DNA of 25,846 nt from Caldifarciminota bacterium (GTDB lineage: Bacteria > Hydrothermota > Tepidihabitantia > Tepidihabitantales > JAOUPE01): positions 1 through 25,846 of the forward strand of contig JAOUPE010000002.1 of NCBI GenBank assembly GCA_029880025.1, in the 5' to 3' direction. The notes beneath the pieces are model-generated. The model worked only from the letters and a program-made list of their open reading frames with translations, had not been told where the DNA came from and made no database searches. Both the position numbers and the translations under genes were made by a program. Shown here in pieces: positions 6,273-13,595 of this stretch. How positions within the stretch are numbered: position 1 is the first letter of the stretch; each line of letters begins with the position of its first letter.

Positions 6273-7946
6273 ATGAAAATGCAAATCGCACGGCAAATTC
6301 TCGTGGCGATCGCGCTAATAGCTTTGTCCACGCCCCTGGCTGCAGCCGGCGCCGCGAGGATAAACCATGATTCTCTGGTCGCGGACGTCCGCCAATTAGC
6401 CGATTTGATCGAACAAATACATCCGGACCCCTATATTAATGAAGGAGGAAGGGTAGCCTTTCACCGCCGCCTGCAATCGATCCTGAAGCAGATTCCAGCC
6501 GATGGCATGACCCGCATGGACTTCTATCGGCTCCTGCGACCCTTTGTCACGGCGATCGGTGATGCGCATACCAGGTTGCATGACGCCTATGACTACACGC
6601 CGAGTCAACCTGGAGGGATTCCTCTATACTTCAGAGTAGTGGATACCAACCTCTGTGTTTTCGCTGTTCCTGAGGAGCGATACCGACCCCTCATCGGAGC
6701 TTTGCTGGTTTCGGTTGAGGGTGTTCCACTGAGGGAGTTGTTGAACCGGTCGCGGACCATGATAAGTGCGGAAAACGAATACCAACTCCTGGGCAATCTG
6801 GGGTACAACGGATTCTTCTTTCTCGGTCCATTCCTGACCGACCTACTTCCAGAATGGCGCGATAAAAGCAACATACGGGTTGTCCTTCGGGACACCGCCG
6901 GGCAAGAAGCCGAATATACCTTCCCGGTTCTTTCTTATATTCCGGAAAAATGGATCAAGCCCGATTCCCGAGTGAATCGCCCACGTCCCTATCCAAAAGG
7001 ATTCGAGTATACGTTCCTTGATCCAGAACGAAAGACTGCTTTGCTGGTCATAGACGATATGCAGAGCTATCGTGAGATGTACGAGGGGTGGATCGCCAGC
7101 AATCCAGTGAATGCGGAACGGGCGATCCGGGAAATGTACAAGCGGATCCACCAGTCGGACGCACCGGACGATATCAAGGCAGCGATGGCGGGAATTCCAT
7201 CAGCCGCCGAAACCTTCCGGGCACTCGTGAAGGAGATGCGGAAGGCAAAGACCAAGACATTGCTGGTTGATTTGCGGTACAACGACGGTGGAAACTCTAC
7301 GATGTACAATATCTTGCTGTACTTCCTTTACGGTAAGAAAGTCTTGTGGCGAGCCAAGCTTGAATTAAGCGAGGTAGAGCGTTATTCCGAGTACTACTTT
7401 CGAGAAAATTCCTTGGAAGAGTTCGAGCGAATCAATCGCGGACGTACGGTTCCGCTCGCCAAGACGGACTACGACTTCAGCGGGGATTGGTACGGTCGTA
7501 TTCAGCGTGATTCGTCGGCGGTTGATCAGATCAAGACCGAATGGGAACTCCGGGAACTTGATAAGATGCCATCGTTTGCGAAGGAATATCGCTCAGGGAA
7601 GTATGAGAGGTACTACCTGCCCGCCAATGTCATGGTTTTGAGCTCACCCAAGACCTTTAGTTCCGGTTACACTCTTATGTACTATTTATTCCGAGCCGGA
7701 GCCAAGATCGTCGGCACTCCTTCGGCACAGGCGGGAAACTGTTTCGGGGAGCCGTTCGACTTCGAACTCCAACACTCTGGGCTTACCGGCACCATTTCAC
7801 ATAAACAGTTCGTGGAGTTCCATGATGATCCGGAAATGGGACGGGTGCTGCGACCGCATTTCCCTATGACTTATGACAAACTCAAGTCGTACGCATTCGA
7901 CCCGAATGCCGAGATTCTTCTTGCGCTGGATGCCTGTCAGCAGTGA
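6273..7946 (+). CDS. secreted S41 family peptidase (tail-specific/CtpA-like)
   Basis: 557 aa from the ATG at 6273, chosen because AGGAG lies just 5-6 nt upstream and the protein then begins with a classical signal peptide (MKMQIARQ, hydrophobic VAIALIALSTPLAAAGAA, likely cut near residue 27). A TTG at 6249 in the same frame has no such support. The N-terminal domain has the HPDPY...GDAHTRL (GDAH ~96-99) pattern of S41 helical and cap regions. The catalytic core includes LLVDLRYNDGGNS (~331-342) and SSPKTFSSGYTLMYYL (~457-472), in which a Ser of FSSG (~463/464) is the expected nucleophile, followed by KIVGTPSAQAGNCFGEP. No clear PDZ domain is seen. It probably degrades periplasmic or exported proteins or peptides. 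Its base composition is visibly richer in G+C than the genes around it and it sits between repeats, so horizontal acquisition is likely. Confidence 0.85.
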   Translation: MKMQIARQILVAIALIALSTPLAAAGAARINHDSLVADVRQLADLIEQIHPDPYINEGGRVAFHRRLQSILKQIPADGMTRMDFYRLLRPFVTAIGDAHTRLHDAYDYTPSQPGGIPLYFRVVDTNLCVFAVPEERYRPLIGALLVSVEGVPLRELLNRSRTMISAENEYQLLGNLGYNGFFFLGPFLTDLLPEWRDKSNIRVVLRDTAGQEAEYTFPVLSYIPEKWIKPDSRVNRPRPYPKGFEYTFLDPERKTALLVIDDMQSYREMYEGWIASNPVNAERAIREMYKRIHQSDAPDDIKAAMAGIPSAAETFRALVKEMRKAKTKTLLVDLRYNDGGNSTMYNILLYFLYGKKVLWRAKLELSEVERYSEYYFRENSLEEFERINRGRTVPLAKTDYDFSGDWYGRIQRDSSAVDQIKTEWELRELDKMPSFAKEYRSGKYERYYLPANVMVLSSPKTFSSGYTLMYYLFRAGAKIVGTPSAQAGNCFGEPFDFELQHSGLTGTISHKQFVEFHDDPEMGRVLRPHFPMTYDKLKSYAFDPNAEILLALDACQQ

Positions 7947-8362
7947 GTTAGGTTTGTACGGAATTTTGGAGAGTTCTAGAAACACGACACTTATCACCGG
8001 CTCGACCGCGCGAGCTACTAGGTTGAGGTCAAAGTTGAGGTTGGAGAAAAAATCGGTCATTTTGAAAGTTACTTTTAAGTAACCTTTTGACTAGCACAAA
8101 AATACCAACATATTATTTTCCCCAAACCCCGTTCAATAGGGGTTACGCACCCCTCTTGCGGAAAAAAATGACATGCATTTTTTTCCTGTCACCCCATTGG
8201 GGAAAATAACTATACCTATCCTGCTTTAATGACCAATTTCCAATACTCAGAAGAATTTGAAGAATCTTGTGATAATCTGGTGTCAATCTCGTGGTTCCAT
8301 TCTTTTTCTTTATTGGTCTTGACCAGAGGGTTTAACGGATTAAAATATCGCTGAAATATTTT
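7947..8362. other. intergenic with structured repeat
   Basis: No gene seen. The first ~140 nt look like trailing sequence of the GC-richer block. They are followed by the dispersed repeat copy 2 (8085-8256) and a short stretch of ACCACAGATT-type sequence in reverse sense (8262-8300). Confidence 0.6.
8085..8256 (+). repeat. dispersed hairpin repeat, copy 2, carrying a cloverleaf-like insert
   Basis: The outer flanks (CTAGCACAAAAATACCAACA and CCTGCTTTAATGACCAATTT) match copy 1 at 5741-5829 in the same orientation. The centre differs: it carries a segment bounded by perfect 13-bp inverted repeats TTATTTTCCCCAA (8113-8125) / TTGGGGAAAATAA (8197-8209). Inside are an AACCCC/GGGGTT hairpin (8125-8144; ACCCCT at 8149-8154 can pair instead) and an 11-bp perfect hairpin GGAAAAAAATG / CATTTTTTTCC (8160-8170 / 8176-8186). 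The whole could fold as a three-way junction in RNA or extruded DNA. It looks like a small element inserted in, or swapped into, an older repeat. Confidence 0.75.
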
Positions 8363-9238
8363 ATGGATTTTTATAAATATCATGCGTTAGGTAATGATTA
8401 TATTATAATCGACCCCAACAAGACAAAAATCAAACTTAATCCAAAAAGAATAAAAGTAATCTGTCATCGATATTATGGTATCGGCTCAGATGGAATTCTT
8501 TATGGACCAAATATCGAAAAGGGTAAAATAAAACTCCGCATATTCAATCCGGACGGCTCGGAGGCGGAAAAAAGCGGTAACGGAATCAGAATATTCGCAA
8601 AATACCTTTATGATTCTAAAATTGCTGCGCAGAAGAGGTTCAACCTCCAAACCTTAAGCGGTGATGTAACCGTGCAAATATTAAATAACGATGCAAGTTT
8701 AATAAAAGTTGATATGGGGAAGGTTACTTTTAAAAATGATGAAATACCAGTAAAAGGAAAATTGCGCGAAGTAGTAAATGAATCAATAAAAATCGATAGT
8801 TATAATTTTAAGATGACTTGCCTTTCGATTGGTAATCCTCATTGTGTCATACCGTTAAAAGAAATTTCTGAAGAACTTATAAAAAATATAGGACCAAAAG
8901 TCGAAAATCATCCCTTATTTCCAAATCGAATCAATGTGCAGTTATTGAAAGTAATCGACCGACAAAATATTAAAATTGAAATCTGGGAAAGAGGAGCTGG
9001 TTATACTTTAGCATCCGGCAGCAGCAGTTGTGCGGCAGCAAGCGTGGCAAATAAATTGGGTTTAGTGGATAGAGATATCAAAGTTCTTATGCCGGGAGGA
9101 ACGATAAGGGTTGAAATTGATGAAAAGAATCATGTTCATATGACTGGTCAGGTATCGAGTGTTGCAGAAGGAAATTTCTCCGAAGAATTGCGGAAAAATT
9201 TGAGGCAAAATCCACCTACTAACCTGCTCCCTAGATAG
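8363..9238 (+). CDS. dapF: diaminopimelate epimerase family protein, both active-site Cys replaced by Ser
   Basis: 291 aa, ATG start, no evident ribosome binding site. DapF interconverts LL- and meso-diaminopimelate using two cysteines as acid/base, and the fold is two similar halves. Seen here: HALGNDYIIID (7-17), GIGSDG (39-44), FNPDGSEAEKSGNGIR (61-76), GNPHCV (157-162), ERGAGYTLASGSSSCAA (209-225). The canonical motifs are ..GSE..CGNG.R and GAGET.ACG(S/T)GA: Ser71 and Ser218 occupy the two catalytic cysteine positions. I recall a Ser/Ser subgroup in databases but cannot verify its activity. It may be an epimerase acting on another amino acid, a slow DAP epimerase or a related enzyme. The last ~12 residues (QNPPTNLLPR region) are encoded by sequence resembling the 12-nt repeats, so the native C-terminus was probably replaced. 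No other lysine/DAP genes lie nearby. Confidence 0.8.
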   Translation: MDFYKYHALGNDYIIIDPNKTKIKLNPKRIKVICHRYYGIGSDGILYGPNIEKGKIKLRIFNPDGSEAEKSGNGIRIFAKYLYDSKIAAQKRFNLQTLSGDVTVQILNNDASLIKVDMGKVTFKNDEIPVKGKLREVVNESIKIDSYNFKMTCLSIGNPHCVIPLKEISEELIKNIGPKVENHPLFPNRINVQLLKVIDRQNIKIEIWERGAGYTLASGSSSCAAASVANKLGLVDRDIKVLMPGGTIRVEIDEKNHVHMTGQVSSVAEGNFSEELRKNLRQNPPTNLLPR

Positions 9239-9335
9239 CCCCTAAGCCACCCCGATACAAATATCAAAAATTATCTAATTTTTTCAGACCAGTAACGAAC
9301 CCCCTAAGCCGCCCCCTAGGCTACCCCGTAGTTAA
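9213..9335 (+). repeat. short degenerate 12-nt repeat clusters overlapping the dapF end
   Basis: The text around 9217-9253 (AACCTGCTCCCT, AGATAGCCCC, TAAGCCACCCCG) shares CCTGCTCCCTAG with array A. A second mini-cluster lies at 9298-9331 (CCCCCTAAGCCGCCCCCTAG). The first contains the dapF stop codon TAG. Confidence 0.6.
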
Positions 9336-9463
9336 ATTCTTAAGTCGCTCTCAAAATAGTTTTCAACTTAGCTTCTATAACTAATCCTTTAGGAATCTCA
9401 GGTTCTGATTAATCATCCACTTTCTAAACAGCAACCCCAATATTTTAATAACCTGATTCATAC

Positions 9464-9740
9464 CCCAGTCCCTAACCGGCTCCCTGGGCTATCTACCGGG
9501 CTACCCTCCAGGCTACCCAGGGGGCAAGCCACCGGGTTAGCCAGTGGGCTATGGAGAGGGCAAGCCACCGGGCAACCCCCTGGGCTAGCCAGGGGGCTAG
9601 GGAGGGGGCTAGCCGGGGGGCTACCCCCCGGGCTGCCCCCCGGGTTGCCTAGGGGCTAGCCCAGGGCTAGGCCCGGGCTAGCCCCCCCTATCCAGTCTGC
9701 CGGATTAGCCAGAGAGCCACTTACGAGCCGGGCTTTCAAA
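9464..9740. repeat. GC-rich 12-nt-period degenerate tandem array (array C)
   Basis: About 22 units, mostly exactly 12 nt with a few of 11, consensus CTAGCCNNNGGG. Examples: CTACCCTCCAGG, CAAGCCACCGGG (twice), CTAGCCAGGGGG, CTAGGGAGGGGG, CTGCCCCCCGGG. The junction motif GGCTAGCC is its own reverse complement, so many alternative hairpins are possible. It lacks the leader found at arrays A and B. It is strikingly GC-rich against an AT-rich background. Confidence 0.9.
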
Positions 9741-10004
9741 TGGGTCAAAGTGCCGGTCATCAAGTCATTGTGTAAATTAAAGGGAAATCAGTTTACCTAA
9801 GTGCCCACAAAATCAACGGTTAGATAGAATTATAAATTGGATACTTTGTTGAGGAAGATATAATCTCTTAGTCAATCTAACAGGCAATTGAGAAAGCGAA
9901 TGAGAGAATCAGAGAGACATAACTGAGAAGTTAAATGTCTTGTATAATTAAATACCGAAGAACATTTTCTTTCAGTCGGTGGACTCTTCGAGTAATATCT
10001 GTGG

Positions 10005-10085
10005 TTATTTTTTATTCTCTATCTTGTGAAAATCTGTGAAATCTCGTGGTTTCATCTTCTCAGCTTTCTCTGCTATCTCTGCGGT
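10005..10085 (-). repeat. ACCACAGATT-type dispersed sequence, reverse copy
   Basis: The plus strand reads ATCTTGTGAAAATCTGTGAA, ATCTCGTGGTTTCATCTTCT and CTCTGCTATCTCTGCGGTTT, resembling the reverse complement of 5830-5940. ATCTTGTGA and ATCTCGTGGTT also occur at 8264-8296. Confidence 0.55.
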
Positions 10086-10979
10086 TTATTGATTCGTTTT
10101 CTTAGCGAATATATTTTTTATCCTTAATATTAAAATTCTAAAGAAGGCGCCAAAAATAATAATTAAACCCAATGGGATACTTATCAGAAAAAATCCCTTT
10201 CCTGAATGATGTTTTTTAAAATAGCGAAATAAACTAATATGCCATTCCCAAATCATTTTAGCCCTGACCTGGCTGGTGCTTGCCCCGCGATGATGAAAAA
10301 CTTCGACATTCGGAAAATAAATGGTTTTAAAACCTGCCAGTTTCATCCTTTTGCAAAAATCAACGTCATTGAAAAAGATGGGAAATGTTTCATCAAATAG
10401 TCCAATCCGTTGGAATACTTCCTTTCTTAAGAGAAGGCAAGAAGCCATTGGCTGGTCAACTTCCGCTATTTTATTATAGTCAAAATAACTCATCCGCCAT
10501 TTGCCAAACCGCCAGTGACGAGGGAAAATTCTGGATAGACCGGTAAATTCCCAAAACAGTATTTCATAACTGGGAAATTCTCGTAAAGATGATTGAGTAG
10601 AACCGTCTTGATTCAAAAGTTTTGGTGCCAATGCTGCGTATTGTAAATTGGCATCCATAAACCGTATCATTTCAGCTAACGTATCAGGCATTAACCGGGT
10701 ATCTGGATTGAGCAGTAAAATATATTTTCCCTGGCTCAGATTAATCCCCTGGTTATTAGCATGAGCATAACCCAGATTTTGCTTGTTCAATAACAGCCTA
10801 ACTGAAGGAAATTCCTTTTGCACGATTTGAACCGTAGCATCCTTGGAAGCATTGTCAATCAGAATGACTTCCAATTCAATTTCGTTTTGCCGAAAGATTG
10901 AATCCAGGCAATTTTTTATATCACGGGCATTATTATAGGTTACAATAACAATCGAAACGGTGGGAAAAGAAGGGGACAC
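10086..10979 (-). CDS. GT2 family glycosyltransferase (rhamnosyltransferase-like)
   Basis: 297 aa, GTG start directly after the TAA of the upstream SDR gene (10980), so translation is probably coupled. GT-A fold, family 2: VSIVIVTYNNARDIKNCLDSI (8-28), VILIDNASKD (38-47), LLLNPDTRL (88-96) with the metal-binding DxD equivalent in NPDT, then DVDFCKRMKLAGFKTIYFPNVEVFHHRG, typical of inverting GT2 enzymes acting on polysaccharide or lipid-linked glycans. A hydrophobic segment near the C-terminus (FFLISIPLGLIIIFGAFFRILIL) suggests membrane attachment. With the two upstream sugar-nucleotide genes it most simply transfers a GDP-activated 6-deoxyhexose, but acceptor and sugar are inferred. Confidence 0.85.
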   Translation of the reverse strand: MSPSFPTVSIVIVTYNNARDIKNCLDSIFRQNEIELEVILIDNASKDATVQIVQKEFPSVRLLLNKQNLGYAHANNQGINLSQGKYILLLNPDTRLMPDTLAEMIRFMDANLQYAALAPKLLNQDGSTQSSLREFPSYEILFWEFTGLSRIFPRHWRFGKWRMSYFDYNKIAEVDQPMASCLLLRKEVFQRIGLFDETFPIFFNDVDFCKRMKLAGFKTIYFPNVEVFHHRGASTSQVRAKMIWEWHISLFRYFKKHHSGKGFFLISIPLGLIIIFGAFFRILILRIKNIFAKKTNQ

Positions 10980-11945
10980 TTAGTCCCTAATGGTCTTGCG
11001 TGAGTACTCTAATAAATCGGAAAGCGTGGTTTTGAAATCAATCTCGGGTTTCCAATTGGTGGCTTTTCGAAACTTGCGGCAATCACCCGCCAGGTATTGA
11101 TTGCCCCATTGCCGAACTTTCTCGGAAACAATTTTAATATCGATTGGTTTTTGAGCAAGTTTTATTAAGGTTTCTACTCCCTCCCGGATCGAGTAGGTTC
11201 GCTCTGAAGTTATATTATAAATTTCACCAGGTGCACAATATAAAAAAGCCAGCTCGTAAGCCTTAACCATATCACGAACATCGGTGTAATCTCGAAATAC
11301 ATCGATATTTCCTAACTCGATAACAGGTGGTCGCTTTCCTTGTTCGATTTCAACAATTTGTTTCGTCACCGAAGGAAATACAAACTTTTCACTCTGACCT
11401 GGTCCAGTATGGGTGAAGGGTCGCAGAATCGTAATCCTCAAACCATGACGGTTAGAAAAGAAATCGGCAACTTCCTCGGCACAAATTTTGGTCAAAGCAT
11501 ATACACTCGAAGCTCGGATTGGTGACTTTTCGCTCAATTTGGCTTTAGACTTTCGAGTTCCGTTTTTTGTCTCATAAACTTCGCAAGAAGATATAAAGAT
11601 TATTTTGGGGTGCATTTCTAATTCGCGCAGAGCTTCAAACAAGTTAAAAGTACCCTGGGTATTTATCTCGAAAGCAAGTTCTGGACAATGCTCGCAGGTA
11701 TCAACCGAACTAACTGCTGCCAGATGAAAAACAGCAGTAGGTCTTTCTTCGGATAATATTTCCTTGAGTCGTTCCTTATCTTTTATGTCACATTGATGTA
11801 CTTGAACTTTCGGGAAATCGGCTGGGAGCTCGACAAGGTTTATTCCGCTTACCTGGTATCCTTTATTAATAAGATCAGAAGTAAGATAGCTGCCAACAAA
11901 ACCTTCGATACCAGTAATGAAGACTTTTTTTGCTGCGACCAGCAT
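10980..11945 (-). CDS. NAD(P)-dependent SDR, GDP-4-keto-6-deoxy-D-mannose reductase-like
   Basis: 321 aa, ATG start, extended short-chain dehydrogenase. It has the nucleotide-binding motif TGIEGFVG (11-18), a catalytic Ser in ISSCEVYE (118-125), and Tyr149/Lys153 in YALTK. The second half (RPFTHTGPGQSEKFVFPSVT, DVFRDYTDVRDM and a final TNWKPEIDFKTTLSDLLEY) is the GMD/RMD-type pattern. Located directly after a GDP-mannose 4,6-dehydratase, it is most likely the reductase that turns GDP-4-keto-6-deoxymannose into GDP-D-rhamnose. GDP-6-deoxytalose or another SDR product is possible. A 28-nt gap separates it from the dehydratase, and it abuts the GT2 gene. Confidence 0.75.
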   Translation of the reverse strand: MLVAAKKVFITGIEGFVGSYLTSDLINKGYQVSGINLVELPADFPKVQVHQCDIKDKERLKEILSEERPTAVFHLAAVSSVDTCEHCPELAFEINTQGTFNLFEALRELEMHPKIIFISSCEVYETKNGTRKSKAKLSEKSPIRASSVYALTKICAEEVADFFSNRHGLRITILRPFTHTGPGQSEKFVFPSVTKQIVEIEQGKRPPVIELGNIDVFRDYTDVRDMVKAYELAFLYCAPGEIYNITSERTYSIREGVETLIKLAQKPIDIKIVSEKVRQWGNQYLAGDCRKFRKATNWKPEIDFKTTLSDLLEYSRKTIRD

Positions 11946-11973
11946 CGTTAAATAATAAGATTAAGTCTTAATC

Positions 11974-12927
11974 TTACAATCTTTCGCGCCAGTAATTGAG
12001 TAAATCACTCATTGTCGTTTCGAATGGAATATTCGGTTGCCAACCGGTCTTTTGTCGAAATTTTGTCGAGTCGCCAATTAAAAGTTCGACATCGCTCGGG
12101 CGCATTCGCTTTGGGTCAGGTTTGACTTCAATTTTATGTTTGGTTAAAGAGAGTAAGAGATTAAGCATTTCTTTTATTTTATGACCATTGCCGCTACAGA
12201 TATTATAAACCTCGCCCATTTCACCCTTTTCTAAACTTAGGTAATAGGCAACTGCGACATCGCGAACATCGGTAAAGTCACGAACCGCTTCTAAGTTCCC
12301 AACATAAATTACAGGTTCTCTTTTGCCTTTTTCAATTTCTGCTATCTGTTTGGCAAAATTGGATGTTGCAAATACCTCACCGCGTCTTGGTCCGGTATGG
12401 TTGAACGCTCGGGTTCGAACGATATTCATCTTATAACTCTTGAAATATTGATAACCTAAAAGGTCTTGAGCAACTTTACTTACACCATAAGGACTTAAGG
12501 GACGTAAAGAATTAGTTTCCTTAATCGGTATTTCGTTAGGAAGAACTAAACCATATTCCTCACTCGAACCGGCAATCTGAATTCGACAGTCTCTGACCTC
12601 GGCTCTTACTGCTTCAAACAGGTTAACTTCACTGATTATATTATTGCTAAGAGTTTCGGCTGGTGCAACCCAGGACATCGGCACATAACTCTGAGCGGCT
12701 AAATGATAGATTCTATCCGGTTTAACCTTTTTAATTACCTCACGTACTGAAATCGCATCTTTTGAATCACACTCAAAAAATTTGATTTTGGATGCGATAT
12801 GTTCGATATTCTCGGTCCTTGAACGCCAGCGATAAATTCCGAAAACTTCAGCATTCTTCAAAGAGAGAAGATATTCGGCAACATGGCTTCCCGCAAAACC
12901 GGTTATCCCGGTAATGAGCGTTCTCAA
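11974..12927 (-). CDS. gmd: GDP-mannose 4,6-dehydratase
   Basis: 317 aa. The start is TTG at 12927, fixed by a strong AAGGAGG about 4-5 nt upstream. Extended SDR: TGITGFAG (6-13) binds NADP; HLAAQSYVPMSWVAP (75-89), the catalytic GSSEEYG (120-126, Ser122-Glu123) and Y147-G-V-S-K151 are characteristic of GMD; FNHTGPRRGEVF and RDFTDVRDV follow. It converts GDP-mannose to GDP-4-keto-6-deoxymannose, the precursor of GDP-rhamnose, -fucose and -perosamine. It is shorter than the ~370-aa E. coli enzyme and close to the ~320-aa form seen in other bacteria. The following genes (reductase-like SDR, GT2) complete a plausible sugar supply-and-use operon. It begins 63 nt after the rpmB stop and may be read from the rpmB promoter. 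Confidence 0.82.
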   Translation of the reverse strand: MRTLITGITGFAGSHVAEYLLSLKNAEVFGIYRWRSRTENIEHIASKIKFFECDSKDAISVREVIKKVKPDRIYHLAAQSYVPMSWVAPAETLSNNIISEVNLFEAVRAEVRDCRIQIAGSSEEYGLVLPNEIPIKETNSLRPLSPYGVSKVAQDLLGYQYFKSYKMNIVRTRAFNHTGPRRGEVFATSNFAKQIAEIEKGKREPVIYVGNLEAVRDFTDVRDVAVAYYLSLEKGEMGEVYNICSGNGHKIKEMLNLLLSLTKHKIEVKPDPKRMRPSDVELLIGDSTKFRQKTGWQPNIPFETTMSDLLNYWRERL

Positions 12928-12948
12928 TTAACCTCCTTATAGACCGCG

Positions 12949-12960
12949 GTGACTAGTCAC
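12949..12960. promoter_or_regulatory. 12-bp palindrome between rpmB and gmd
   Basis: GTGACTAGTCAC is a perfect palindrome, just upstream of the gmd ribosome binding site. It could be an operator or chance. Confidence 0.25.
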
Positions 12961-12990
12961 TAATGCCAGGAACTAGAAACTGCAATTTAA

Positions 12991-13179
12991 TTATGCCTTT
13001 TCAATCTTACCGGAACGCAAACAACGAGTACAGACCCAAATCTTTTTTACCTCTTTACCTACTTTTGCCTTTACTCGTTGCAGGTTTGGTTCCCAGCGCC
13101 GTTTCGTAATATTGTGGGCATGGCTGACCGAAGAACCAACAATACCCACTTTTCCACAAATTTCACAGTGCTTTGCCAA
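12991..13179 (-). CDS. rpmB: 50S ribosomal protein L28, zinc-binding form
   Basis: 62 aa, the normal size for L28. The start is TTG at 13179, preceded by AAGGAG with 5-nt spacing; the protein begins MAKHCEICGK as in the family. Cys5/Cys8 and Cys50/Cys53 form two CxxC pairs, the zinc-binding (C+) version. The SHAHNITKRRWEPNLQ core is typical of L28. It heads the minus-strand group with gmd, the SDR and the GT2 gene; coupling of a ribosomal gene to sugar genes is probably incidental. Confidence 0.95.
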   Translation of the reverse strand: MAKHCEICGKVGIVGSSVSHAHNITKRRWEPNLQRVKAKVGKEVKKIWVCTRCLRSGKIEKA

Positions 13180-13220
13180 TTAAACTCCTTGGTCCATCTT
13201 TCAAGACACGGACCGATTAT

Positions 13221-13249
13221 AGACTATCTAAATAATTCCTTTATGTCAA
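13221..13249 (-). promoter_or_regulatory. candidate promoter of rpmB
   Basis: On the minus strand TTGACA (13249-13244), then TAGTCT with 17-nt spacing (13226-13221). A consensus TATAAT (13221-13216) follows at 22-nt spacing, so which -10 is used is uncertain. Confidence 0.45.
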
Positions 13250-13478
13250 GTCACAAAAATATATAACACTCGGAAAATTAAGGTCGGATATTCAAGAGAC
13301 AGTCCAGCTGATAGTGGACTTAAGATGATTGAAAGGACAAAGATGGCTATGCCGGACAGGTTGATTAAGAATCGAAAAATCAAAAATTGGTTTGTTATTT
13401 AAGTCGTTAACAAAACAATTTGGATTCTCCATTTGCTCATACTTTAAGCTAAAATCGATTGAAAATGCAAATAAAGTG

Positions 13479-13506
13479 TTGACAGAAAAAATCGTGACGA
13501 TAGAAT
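13479..13506 (+). promoter_or_regulatory. promoter of the yebC-ruvCAB operon
   Basis: TTGACA (13479-13484), 16-nt spacer, TAGAAT (13501-13506), about 80 nt before the yebC ATG. Confidence 0.6.
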
Positions 13507-13595
13507 GTTTACAGTTTCAAAGGGAGAACGAAATGATATTTGAAATAACAGAAATTGCAGCTATCTTCTTTCATAAGAAATTTTAAGGAGGATTT

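Larger units (their letters stand above)
9239..10085. other. intergenic region between convergent genes, repeat-rich
   Basis: No credible gene in 847 nt. It contains the mini-clusters at its left, the large GC-rich array C (9464-9740), ~260 nt of AT-rich DNA in which I see nothing, and an ACCACAGATT-type dispersed sequence in reverse orientation (10005-10085). Confidence 0.7.
13180..13595. other. divergent intergenic region rpmB / yebC
   Basis: It carries a minus-strand promoter for rpmB and a plus-strand promoter for yebC (both listed). In the ~200 nt between them I see only a weak plus-strand frame from a TTG (13392-13586) without a ribosome binding site, which I do not call. Confidence 0.6.

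Noticed and set aside
6605..7309. Several minus-strand frames inside the peptidase gene
   Set aside because: They are antisense shadows caused by the higher G+C of this gene; none has family features or start signals.
7797..8082. Frames across the peptidase 3' end on both strands
   Set aside because: They overlap the well-supported peptidase end and run into the structured repeat. No protein signature.
9340..9400. Degenerate leader next to array C (AAATTCTTAAGTCGCTCTC)
   Set aside because: The similarity to the array A/B leader is short and needs gaps; too weak to claim.
13392..13586. 64-aa frame between rpmB and yebC
   Set aside because: It starts with TTG without a ribosome binding site, and the yebC promoter lies inside it.
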